This document shows, one piece after another, positions 1-12,700 of a DNA stretch of 64,000 nucleotides; position 1 is the first letter of the stretch, and each line of letters opens with the position of its first letter. The position numbers and the translations under genes were made by a program. Where the stretch lies: NCBI RefSeq assembly GCF_901709675.1, contig NC_051089.1, forward strand, positions 13,693,976-13,757,975. The letters are read 5' to 3'. The notes under the pieces are model-generated. The model saw only the letters and a list, made by a program, of their open reading frames with translations. It did not search any database and was not told where the DNA came from. This stretch comes from Syngnathus acus. Taxonomy: Eukaryota; Chordata; Actinopteri; Syngnathiformes; Syngnathidae.

Positions 1-734
1 TGACAAATGCTCCGAAGTCTTTTACTTTTCGGTTCATATACATTCAGCGTGTATGTTGGGAGAGAGAATTAGTAAGAAAACTGGTGGCAACGGAGAGATA
101 AATATCATAAATAGTTTCTTCTTCCAGCCTCTCAGAGTGTTCAAAAACCAGGACAAGATTTTTGGAGGGTTGTAGTGTGTCGAGAGGGGTACTTGACCTC
201 GGAGCCGGAACGATTCTCCGCTGGGAGCACAGGGCAGGCGGTGTGTGTGCGTGTTCTCCCCCTGTGCCCTCTGGTCTCTTTGGAGGCAGAAAGTGCAGGA
301 GCTAATGCAAGCAATTTAGGCTCTTGACTCCTCATGTGTCATGCTTTACATTCAGTCCCACATCAAGAATACCCAAAACGGGATTTATCATCAAAAAGAG
401 CGGCGTGGAAATGAAAATACCATTTAGCGAGTGAAACAACCAATCATAAAGTAAAGGAGGGGGGAGATGCCGAAAGGAGAAAAATGCATCTTGACCAAAA
501 TTATGCTTTGCAAAAGTTCCAACAAAATGTTATCCCGCACATCCTGGATGAAAAATTAAAACATGATTCCCAGCAAATGACAAAAAAAGTCCAGAAAACA
601 ATTCACTGGTCCTTTCAGAATATGCTGCCAACAAGAGCTCTCCTTTTCTTGCGCTCGTATTCTGAATGGAATTTCACCGATTTCTGTCGGCAACAATCAA
701 CTGAGCCGGAGCGTTTCAGGCTGCTCGCAGAGCA
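1..734 (-). other. csnk1g1 3' UTR, running off the window
   Basis: Follows the stop at 735. I saw no AATAAA on the minus strand here, so the poly(A) site probably lies left of position 1. The open frames in this stretch show nothing recognisable. Confidence 0.5.
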
Positions 735-789
735 TCATTTGTGTCGTGGTGTGTTCTTCTTCCGTTTTCGTTTGAAGAAGCAGCAGCAC
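735..789 (-). CDS. csnk1g1: csnk1g1 last coding exon (palmitoylation motif)
   Basis: 55 coding nt after acceptor CCGCAG. They complete a lysine codon, then encode [17 protein letters not shown] and TGA (735-737). The cysteine triplet followed by basic residues is the CK1 gamma membrane anchor. Too short to be found by frame length; identified by matching the family C terminus and the phase. Confidence 0.94.
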
Positions 790-3700
790 CTGCGGACAGA
801 AACACACATTCAACTAACATTTAGGCAAGTGATACAACACAGGCAAGAGTGCTTATACTCAGTTGTTAGGCAAGGACCGTACGTTTAAAGTGAAATCAAC
901 CCAATTTTTTACTTTACAATGTTATGTTGTATGTGCCCCCACTCGTCTAAAGACAGCATTCTGATTAATACATTGCGTTTGTGGAGTTGAGCAGCAAATG
1001 CACCCGTTTTTATCTAGCTCTGGGGGCCACCATTTTGCCACTTCCTGTCGACTGAATGACATCAGAGTTGCCAGGTCTCAGGCCACAACCAATCATCGTT
1101 CAACTTCAGGAATTTGGTGAGCCTGAATAGTGTGAAGTCGTTTTTAGTCAACACCAAGTGGGGAAAATGGCTGCCCCCTGAGATGGATAAAAACAGATGG
1201 ATCTGGCCTATTTCCTTCATATTCCACAAGCAAAACCATAACACTGTTTCAACCAGTTGAGCTGCACAGAACATACAGTGCCTTGCGAAAGTATTCGGCC
1301 CCCTTGAACCTTTCAACATTTCGTGACATTTCAGGCTTCAAACATAAAGATATAAAAGTTTAATTTTTTGTCAAGAATCAACAATAAGTGGGACACAATC
1401 GTGAAGTGGAACAAAATTTATTGGATAATTTAAACTTTTTTAACAAATAAAAAACTGAAAAGTGGGGCGTGCAATATAATTCGGCCCCCTTGCGCTAATA
1501 CTTTGTAGCGCCACCTTTTGCTGCAATTACAGCTGCAAGTCGCTTGGGGTATGTCTCTATCAGTTTTGCACATCGAGAGACTGGAATTCTTGCCCATTCT
1601 TCCTTGCAAAACAGCTCGAGCTCAGTGAGGTTGGATGGAGAGCGTTTGTGAACAGCAGTCTTCAGCTCTTTCCACAGATTCTCGATTGGATTCAGGTCTG
1701 GACTCTGACTTGGCCATTCTAACACCTGGATATGTCTATTTGTGAACCATTCCATTGTAGATTTGGCTTTATGTTTTGGATCATTGTCCTGTTGGAAGAT
1801 AAATCTCCGTCCCAGTCTCAGGTCTTTTGCAGACTCCAACAGGTTTTCTTCCAGAATGGTCCTGTATTTGGCTCCATCCATCTTCCCATCAATTTTAGCC
1901 ATCTTCCCTGTCCCTGCTGAAGAAAAGCAGGCCCAAACCGTGATGCTGCCACCACCATGTTTGACAGTGGGGATGGTGTGTTCAGGGTGATGAGCTGTGT
2001 TGCTTTTACGCCAAACATATCGTTTTGCATTGTGGCCAAAAAGTTCGATTTTGGTTTCATCTGACCAGAGCACCTTTTTCCACATGTTTGGTGTGTCTCC
2101 GAGGTGGCTTGTGGCAAACTTTAAACGAGACTTTTTATGGATATCTTTGAGAAATGGCTTTCTTCTTGCCACTCTTCCATAAAGGCCAGATTTGTGCAGT
2201 GCACGACTGATTGTTGTCCTATGGACAGACTCTCCCACCTCAGCTGTAGTTATCTGCAGTTCATCCAGAGTGATCATGGGCCTCTTGGCTGCATCTCTGA
2301 TCAGTCTTCTCCTTGTTTGAGATGGAAGTTTGGAGGGACGGCCGGGTCTTGGTAGATTTGCAGTGGTCTGATACTCCTTCCATTTCAATATAATTGCTTG
2401 CACAGTGCTCCTTGAGATGTTTAAAGCTTGGGAAATCCTTTTGTATCCAAATCCGGCTTTAAACTTCTCCACAACAGTATCTCGGACCTGCCTGGTGTGT
2501 TCCTTTGTCTTCATGGTTCTCTCTGCGCTTTAAACAGAACCCTGAGACTATCAAAGAGCAGGTGCATTTATACGGAGACTTGATTACACACAGGAGCATT
2601 CTATTTATCATCATCAGTCATTTAGGACAACATTGGATCATTCAAAGATTCTCACTTAACTTCTGGAGTGAGTTTGCTGCACTGAAAGTAAAGGGGCCGA
2701 ATAATATTGCACGCCCCACTTTTCAGTTTTTTATTTGTTAAGTTTAAATTATCCAATAAATTTTGTTCCACTTCACGATTGTGTCCCACTTGTTGTTGAT
2801 TCTTGACAAAAAAATTAAATTTGATATCTTTATGTTTGAAGCCTGAAATGTGGCGAAATGTTGAAAGGTTCAAGGGGGCTGAATACTTTCGCAAGGCACT
2901 GTAGCTGCCAACGAGCAGCGAACTACCCCGTGTTGCAGTTTGAAGCACCAACACGAAGTCCATGTAGTGTGAGCTGAAAAATATCAATATTTATTTGGGT
3001 CCGTTTGCTACCAATTATCTTAAAAACTTAACTACTAGGGGAAAAAAACAAAACAAAAGCATACAGAAATATTGGTCCTGGGGAAAGAATATGAAGGGGT
3101 GCACACAAAGAGCCAAGACATGATGGGCCAGTGGTTCAATAACACAGAGAACAATGCTGTCGATTATGACATGACTGGGTCCTTCTTATTCAAAAATTAG
3201 GTTAACTCTCTGAATTTGTCACTTTCAAAGTTGTCCCTCCTTGCTTAGCCAGGATCTAGGCCACATGTCTAGGTGTTCTAATGAGTTCATTTCCGATTCA
3301 AAACCCAACGAGTGGGTTAGGCCCAGCCTAGCTGATCCACTCCCTGTCCCATGAGCCTGAGGTGGACGAGCAGAGAGGGACTCACCACAGGTTGAGCATT
3401 TTCACGCAGCTACAGAAGAGAGAACAAAGAGTGTAAAGACAAAAGAAAGATAGATTATTACAGCAAGAACAAGATGAGGAGGACAGAGCGCGTGCAACAC
3501 ACACACACTCGCACACATTAACAGACAAGCACAGTGGGGAGGGAGCCTTGAGTGCGGAAAACTAGACCACTCGCTAATTCTGGATTGCTTGCAAAGTCTC
3601 AGGAAGTTCATGTCATATTGTATTGCATTCAGTACCCACAGGAGTTAAGTGATACTCGAATGGTGGGAGCGAGATGCATTGCAGTCTACCCATTGGTCGA

Positions 3701-6700
3701 TGGAGGATGGAATGAGAAGACGCTTTCACCCACACACCCAGCTCCTCGTGTCGATTTGAATTCAATAGCAGGTCTTGCTGCCATGATGTCACACTGACTA
3801 TGTAGGTGACGCAGCTATCGTCATATCTCCTATACATCCCACGGAGGAAACGCAAGCCAAGTTGAACATTTCAAATGTGAGCTGTAGATGGAGGTTGATA
3901 GAAAAGTGATTACGTTCACACTGCATTTGCATTAATTCAGTCTTTAATACTTCATGAAGATCTGAAATGAACCACGACCACTCCTGTGATGACATAATCC
4001 CCTCTTCCAACCTTACCATGTACTCCCCCATCTCGGTAAATTCTGGTGCAATGCCAAGGTTTCATACGTAATGTTAAAAATTGATCTATCGTTGACCTTA
4101 AAGTCTGAGTCATAAAGGGAAAAGCCAAAAAAGCGACATACTGGCACTACAGTACTGGGTGTAACGTTTCCGCAGTAAAATGCAGTCAAGAACACTGGCG
4201 GAGCTAGAGCTGTGGCCACGGGGGCACTGCCCCCCCTGCAATACACTTGGACCCCTCCAGGTGCCAGACCAAAATGACTTGAGTATTGTCCGAATTTTCT
4301 GAGAATTTCTTTCCACATTTGCACAAGTCCCACATGGGGAACATGTTAAGAAACTTTATCAGCATTTTTTGAAGAATTTGAAAACAAAACTGTTTTGTTG
4401 ATCCCCTGACGGCCACCTTATTTATTTGCATTTGTATGTCTATTTTGGGAATCTCAGCTACATTGACATAATTACGATGGGTAAATGACTAAAAACGTTT
4501 GCCGGAAAATAAACTGTTTCCAATTTTGGCCCACCTGCAATACCGCCACAGACAACTAAAGGGCCGAGGACCATCGGTTGACAATCCCTGATTTATAGTA
4601 TTGGTGGAGCAGAAACTAAATGCCAGGGAAAGCGACGCAGAGTACCAAAGGGCCAAACTGGTGGTTAGGGACCACTGTTCAAAGGCATATTGCGCATAAG
4701 GTCAGATGATAACTTCTAAAATATGGTGATGCGCAACGTCATTTCACTGTTATTCACTGTTAATTAGCTGGCAACAGCACGAGTTCTGTTGGGTTTTCAA
4801 AGTACCTGCCAACAGTGACGCCATTAAAGGAAGGCTCATCATTAGACAAAAATAGAAACGACTGCAAATGAAAGTGATTCATTAGAAGTTATTCATCTTT
4901 TGTTGAATCTTTCATGGCCAGTTGGGTAAGGTTGAGACGCCACCGTCATATGTAACTTACTGAAATGGAGGTCACCCAGTTTATTTATTTAGGTTGACTT
5001 TTCCTTTAATGTTAGTATTTTGTGGACCACTGCTACAGGGAGATAGGTATTTGCTACTTTATATTATTTTTTCAGTGAGCTTCCACGAGAATTAGCAGAT
5101 ACTGCTCTACTATCCATATAAAATCTGTCACGATGGGATATTATTGTTAAAAAAACAAACGACAATCTGAATGGGCTTTTTTTCCTTTCTATCAGATCGG
5201 GACTTGTTTTCAGCAAATCCTGAAAAACAGGTTACTCAGACCCGGGTGCAAAAAAACTGTGATTGGGACATCCCTACTAAAAAGCGTAGTAGCGGCTCAA
5301 AATGAGAACCTTAGTCTGACTGATGCATTACATCTTCAAAAAGTAGAACCACATGAAAATTTGATAGACAAAGAAATAGTCAAAGATGAGCAACCCACAG
5401 AAACGAGATACACGTGGTCGTATTAAGATAAAGGATGTCACAATTCCACAGCACGGCAAAAGGCAGCGAGGGCAAAGCAGCAAAAAGAAGTGGAGAGGAA
5501 GAGCAGGAAAGAGAGGGGGCAGCATAAGGACATGGAAGAGAAGAGGTGCGGCTGCATGACACATACTTGGCTTCGTCCACCACTTCCACCTCTGCCTGGG
5601 CGGTGATCGGCGCATTGGAATGAGCTGCTAGTGGATCGTCAGCGTTCAGCTCCCCGTTGGTTGAGCTGACCACCTGCGGCACATGCAGTACACACGCGTC
5701 TTCACATCACATCTGTCCGCTTGTACTCTCAACCACACAACAACTACAGCAATGATTTCAGCGTGTGAAGAAAATGCAACATTGCGACCAAAGGGCAAGC
5801 CGCACATCAATAGCACAAAAGGCAGACTACATTAATGTATTATGCAGACTGGCCAAGATTAGATACAGTTCCGGAAGTGGTTTTAATTCATGATAACAGT
5901 CTGGTGTGCCTCACTGTGCAACTGAACACACAATTGGCATTTTGTAAAGTACTGATGGATTTAAAAGCATTTTAAACACAAACACACCTGCATCAATTTG
6001 TGTGGCATTATATATGGTATGAATACAAATAACGACACATTTCTGCATTAATGAACAGATTTTTGGGGGACATATGCATGATTGTTTTGATTGCCTGATA
6101 CTGAAATGCTCAAATCAACTATTTTTTTTAAACAAACTGCATTTTTTGCACAAAATGTAAAACGTTAGATAGCTAGATAGCTTTTTATAGGTTGTCCTGC
6201 TAGATAGCTAGCTTTTTATAGCTTTCCCTGCATTGGTTTCAAAAGAACAACCAACCTTTAAAAGAGGTGTTAAGAGAAGAACTGTCAAAAGCGTTTATTC
6301 ATTGTCTTAAAGGTTATCTCATTTTGTACTTCTAAGTTGAAAAACGTCATAGCGTGAGGTGAATCAGTAACATTACTTCCTTCTTGTTAATCATTAAAAT
6401 TAGGTGTGCTTAAATATTGTACTTACATAAATACTTTAGTGGCTTGTGCGCTCGTAAAACATTAAGATGACAACAGTTTGACCCCATAGTGATCTTCCGC
6501 AGTAGCTGATGGCAAAATTGCTTTGAAATCGGCACAAATTGGCCGTCAACCAGCATTGTGAAATGGGTTGTCACCACTCCTTTCACGACCCACTGTAACA
6601 GGGGATGGATATTCCTCTTAAAGTCCATTTCAGAAGGACCGTGAGCACATGCACTAATTCAGGTAATCTCGCCATGCATGAAGCTTCGTGTTTTCATGAG

Positions 6701-9700
6701 GCAGACAAAGATGCCATGAAGAGTACAGCGAGACCTGAGAGCAAAGACTGTTGTTCCATGGCATCATTACCATTTGTGGGGCGGGGCAACATGCATATGG
6801 TGGTGCGGGGAAAAATAAACAAAAAAAACATTCCCCTGCCAGAGGACCAAAGGTTTGTGAGACGAACATGATCATATATCTGTCTCGACACCTCATCTCC
6901 CAAATTGGATAATCATTAGACAATTTAGAGTGACAAGACCACAACATGTCTAAGACCACATCATTTATGATCAATTTTGAGCTGTGACTTTGTTTCATTT
7001 TATAGAGACAAATTAAATTGGAGAAATACCTCTAAAATTTTATAGTCTCCTTTATGACACAGATGACAAATAACTCCAAAAAAATTGGCTTAAAATTATT
7101 TGAATTCTGTTCACTTATTAGAATGTCAAATGGGAAAAAGAAATATGCTCAGACATATAGAGGCCACTTGAGCATGTGACAAGGCCAATGAGGTGCTGCA
7201 AGACAGATTCAGGGCCTCAGACCTGGACGGGGTGTGACTGGTTGAACAGGTGAGGGGTGCATACCTGCACTGAGCCCCCGTGCCTGTCCGCTGCTAGGTG
7301 GGAGGTCAGATAGGAGGAGTTTGCTTGGCGAGTGGGCTGCACTTCCCATGCTCCTCGTCGATCAGAGACTGCTGTCTGCCCGGGAGTCAGGGATGCCAGC
7401 CAAGTGACAGGGAGAAGAAGTAGGTTTGGGAGTGCAATGAGAGAGGGAGGAATTATGGAATAGTTGCATTAGGAAAGATGGGTATTCCAGTGTGCCAGGC
7501 CAGGTTCATGCAAAGCACCATGAAAATTGAAAAATAAAATAATCGTCAAACCAAACCAAGCAAGGCTTATAGCCAGCCAGAAAAAAACAAACAAACTGTT
7601 GCTTTTGACCAAAAACAAAACAAAACAAAAACCCAATAGAAAATCGTACTAAACCAATGAATAACAATTTACTGTGTCAGATAATTAATCCAATGTACTG
7701 TACCCAAAGTAAACACAATGACAGAGCGGTCAACTAAATAAGAATTGATGTAAATCCATGACAGCAATCTAATTAGTTTTAATCCATGCCACTCAAAGTG
7801 TACTTTTAAACTATACTCCTGTCACATTATACGTATGGAAATGCATACTTAAAGGGGAAGTCAACAGCCAATTACACCCATTACAATAATATGTTGTATG
7901 AGCCCCACTCCTCTAAACACAGCATTCTAATTAATATTGCATTCGTGGAAGCAAATTCAACCCGTTTTGCTATCTCGCGGACGGCCATTTTGTCACTTGT
8001 TGACTGAAAATGACATCACATTGACAGCAGGTGGCAAAATGGCCGCCCCCTGAAATGGATAAAAACAGGTGGATTTTCTTCCTGTTTAATTCACATTACA
8101 CAAAGTAAACATTAATCAGAACACCGTGTTTCGACTAGTTGGACTGCACAGAACATACTATTACCATTAAAATTTGGGGGTTGACTTCCATTTAAAATTG
8201 GTTTGAGCTGAGCTATTTAACAGAAATACCATGTAAGCTTTGTGTTCACATAAAACCATTTGCAATAGAACATTTTGTAAGAGGGGAAAATGCAATTCCT
8301 CAACAGCCCGTTTGTTTGTTCAAAAATCTTGCACATATACAATTGAGATGGTATTGACTCGCTTTGGCATTCAAGGCACATTCCGCATTTATCTCAAAAC
8401 GTTGTTCAATCACCCCCTCTGTTGCGTGCTTGTTATGTCATGTATATCGAACAAAAACACAATTTTGTTTGTTATACTAGTAGTTGTCGGTGGCTTTGTT
8501 GATTTACGAACTTTCATTGCCCTCAACTCATATTCACCACAGTTCTACAAAAACCTTTCATCATTGCATTATATTTCCTGAATTGAGCCATCTGTACACT
8601 TGAACGGCCCAACCTGAAGTGTGAATAGTCCCAGAATTCATACTTTCATACCTGATTTCTTATTGGTGGGTGTGCTGAGGTCCGGTCTCTATGAGGATGG
8701 CTCTCTCTTGTGACTGCAGATGCCCCCGAATCGATATGGACGGACCCCACTGGCGTGGGCTAGAGGAAAGACAACTCATAAACATGCATCACACTTGATC
8801 TTCCTTAGTTTTCATTTGACGTGTGCCACTTACAATCTGCCTGCCAACCCAGTCGTACGTGTAGTCGAAGGTGTATCCTTTGCGCTCAAATAATTCAGTG
8901 AATAAAGTCCTCAAATATTCATAGTCCGGCTTTTCAAAGAAGTCTAGCCGTCTTACATATCGCAGGTAGGTGGCCATCTCCTCTGAATGAAACAACATCA
9001 CAGGGCTAAGAATTCAAGATGGTTAACAGAACTTGCAGCTGTGCTTGTGGTAAGCTATACATTGTATGATGTTTGTATGTACTGCAAAACTGTCAATTAT
9101 GCTGAACAAGTAAGCAGAATACCTGGGAAGTTCTCACACAGGACTTCAATGGGAGTGTTTCGTTTTGTGTCTCCAATTTTTTGGTATCGCTCTTTCAGTG
9201 TGTCAGCCTGCGGGAGAGCAAACACACGTACGGCACGTGACATGAAGCAGTTCTAATGACTACTGTACTACAGCGTAATGATGGTTGGATGGGAAATCAA
9301 GTGTTCATATAGCGCCGCACCCACTCACATTATGACAGGTCTAACTTTTGCACTCTTTTGTCTGTGGGAATTTTTCTTAATCGTTTTTGAGGCTGCTTTC
9401 AAGTTTATACCTCTAAAGAGATACATGGGATTGAGGTTAGAGATTTATTTGTTCTTCACACCATTCCCTTCCAAGCATTGATGCAGTTATGAGCCTTGCT
9501 TGTGCTAACTATCCCAAATTTTGGGTACAATGAATCAAAATTCAGAAGAACTGATCTACCCCAATTCATGATTAATTAGTGACAGTGTTTAGGTCAATTT
9601 AGGATATTGATATTGTCTTTCATAACCAGTGTTGGATTCCAACAAAATCTCCTATTTTATTTGCAGACCGATATTTACAACCTGATTTTATCAGCACAGC

Positions 9701-12700
9701 GGATGAATAAATTAAAAACACATTCCAATGAATACAATATGGAAACAAAATGAAACTAATTTATATGTTACCTTGAGCCCTTGCCATGGCAAACTCCCAC
9801 GAAGGAAATACATGAACATGTGACCTAAGGCTTCCAGGTCATCTCGTCGGCTTTGCTCTACATGAAAAAAATTATTAACTTCCTCTGATAAACTAGTTTC
9901 AGGAGCCAAACTAACTAACATGAAACACTTAAAGCAATGATTCTCAACTGGTGTGTTGGGAACAAAAAGTGGGTCGTTTACAAATTTTGTTGTGGACGGC
10001 TCGTAAAAATATCGAAGAATACAAATTGTATTTTTATTCTGTTTTCCTTTCAAAAAACATTAGGTAAGCGACGGGAAATGGGAAAATGACTCACTTCTGC
10101 TCTAGTCACTAGTTTACGCCGTAAACAGTGCAGCTCAGACTTTGGCTAGCAGGGGTCATTGCAAGCAGTACGCTTTGGGAGGAACAGTCAAATCTATTTG
10201 CAACAGTGTTTAATAAGAACATATGCCTAACATGTATTATCACAGGCTTTTTTTAAACAAACACACAAAAAAATACCCTACTGCTCTTAACTTTCATAAG
10301 TGTGTCACGACTTTGTAACAACACAAAGATGCGGGTCCCAGGATGACAACAGTTGAGAACCACTGCTTAGAGGACTTCAAAATAAACTCCAAAGTTGTGA
10401 TAGCATACCTTTGCCTAAATGCGTGTTGATAGACATGTAGCGGGCAGTGCCAGTCAAGCTCTTATGCTCCCGGTATGGAATGTGTTTTTTGGTCTCTGGG
10501 TCGATGTATTCTTTGGCCAAGCCGAAGTCAATAATGTGGATAATGTGCTCCTTTTTATTCCCTTGCCGTCCAATGAGAAAATTTTCAGGTTTTACATCTC
10601 TATAGATAAGGTTTTTAGAATGCACATATTCCATTCGAGATATCTGTAGAGAAAGGATAAAAGTCAGAGTGTAACAACAGGAATCTTGAGGACCGGACTT
10701 AGTTCCCCCTGACCCAGACACTAGTGAGGATGAAAGCAAAAATCTCTTAAACAAGTGCTAGTCTGTTTACCTATGGATGAGCTGCCCCACCCAATAAAGT
10801 AAACTCAATGAGATCTACCATGCACCAGGGTTCATCACAGGTAAACCTCAGGGTTAATTGCCATAATACAAACTTTAAACACATATAAGTACATACACGT
10901 ACTAATTCATAATAGCCACTGATATAATTGAAATAGTGAACAACTCACCAATTGGATTGCGATCATTAGGACAGTCTTCAATGAAAAGGTCCTGTCACAT
11001 AAGTCAAATAGGTCCTCCAGACTCGGGCCCAAGAGCTCCAGAACCATGGCATTGTATTTCCCACATGGTCCAAAGTAAAAGACTTGGGGCACACCTTCAG
11101 CTAAAACATATAAAGACAAATTGTCAGAACCCAAATGGCAGCTACTGAGTGACATCATTGTGTTGATGTGTATTCACTAGTGCGTTCAAGTACACCATGG
11201 AAAAGCGCCACCTCTTAAACTCTTGCGCAGTCCCAAAGATGCGCTTTGGTACCAAAACATGGAAAAGTTTGATTTTATGTGCCAACTTTGGTATCCCATA
11301 CTTTTCTTGGATTTACTCTTGATGAGCTATGTTGTGGAAACACTTTAGTAACACACTGCGGTCTTTGGAAAAAATAAATAAAAATAAATAAAATAAAAAA
11401 TGCAACACTCTACCCATGCAACTGTTTGTTAAACGTGAAAAAGCAAAGTGCTGGTTTTCTCTTGTTGGAACTTAGATGAAGATATGATCACATTTTAAGA
11501 GCAATTCACACAGAAACTGAGGGTTCTCAACATTCATTTCTTGCAACTGTATAATTTTGAGTGAACTAGTATCTTTTTTTAAAGTCATTAATGTTCATGC
11601 AGTGGTCTATAGCAATGGTGCCTGCAAATTAACTTGTCCTACAGAATGAACGGCAGCTCTTGCCAGCATATGGAGATAGTAGGAGTCAAGCCGCGCTCCA
11701 TCCTGTGTTTTGGACACCATTATCCAATGCTGTGGGTTGCTAATTGAACTACATGCACCCCGTGTCTGTGGGAGGCCTGAAATGTGTCGGTTTGGAGATG
11801 GTGTAAATAAGTGGATGAAGGGTTATTCAACAGAAAACATTGGACTTTTAAAGAACTAACGAAAACTCAAGACAGTAGACCCATCATTATTGGCAACAGA
11901 AAGTCCAGTACCTTCTATGTACAGAATATAGACGACGCATTATAATGGTGTATGGGCGGATAGACACTCAAACCTCCTGAGAAAATGTCATTATTACTAT
12001 GTACAAAGCTTTTGCGAAAACAATTCACACAGAGAACCAGAGATGGAAGATACCGGCGATGCTAGTTGGAGGATACACCTTGGTTGTTATTTACAATCTT
12101 TTCTTGGGGTACCATCATTTTTGTCCAGGCCAGTGACTTTTTTATTTTGTTAAACCAGAGTTCAAAAGAAAGGTTTTGGTTAATTTTCATAATATTTGTG
12201 TTTATTATCACTGTGTAATATTCAAGTTTTTTCCTGTGACCACTGTGTTTTTTTATTTCATGACCAGAGTGGTACCAACAATTTTGTCCACGGCCCATGG
12301 GTGTACTGAGAGATTATCTACCATTTAGATTGGACACAGGTGGACTTTTTTTTTTCTTTTGCGACTTTTAAAGGTAATTGGATCAGTGCTTTTTAGGGAC
12401 TTCATAACAAAGGGGTGAATACATGAGCAAATTACAAGTTTCTTCTTTTTTTATTGTAATATAAAATATTTTATTTACATATTTATGCAATTCTCATTTC
12501 ACACTACAATTTAGGATTACTTTGTGCAAATCTGTCAAATAAAATGCACATTAAAAAGCACTTAAATTAGAGTAAATAATTGGGTTTAAAAAGTTTAAGG
12601 GGTGAAAATCTTTTTCCACAAAACTGCATAATCAAAGTCCCCAAAAGGCTGCATTATTGTGAAGGAAAGAAAAACAAACTAAAACAAACAAACGGGGTGA

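Larger units (their letters stand above)
790..5566 (-). other. csnk1g1 last intron, with nested transposons
   Basis: 4.8-kb intron holding a truncated foldback MITE (about 887-1275) and an intact Tc1 (1276-2901). Around 4195-4265 is a G/C-rich piece that looks like a dispersed repeat. The rest shows nothing recognisable. Confidence 0.7.

Noticed and set aside
484-888. 134-codon plus-strand frame over the csnk1g1 last exon
   Set aside because: It is antisense to the real exon at 735-789 and has no recognisable domain.
1732-2355. Plus-strand frames within the Tc1
   Set aside because: They are shadows of the transposase gene on the minus strand.
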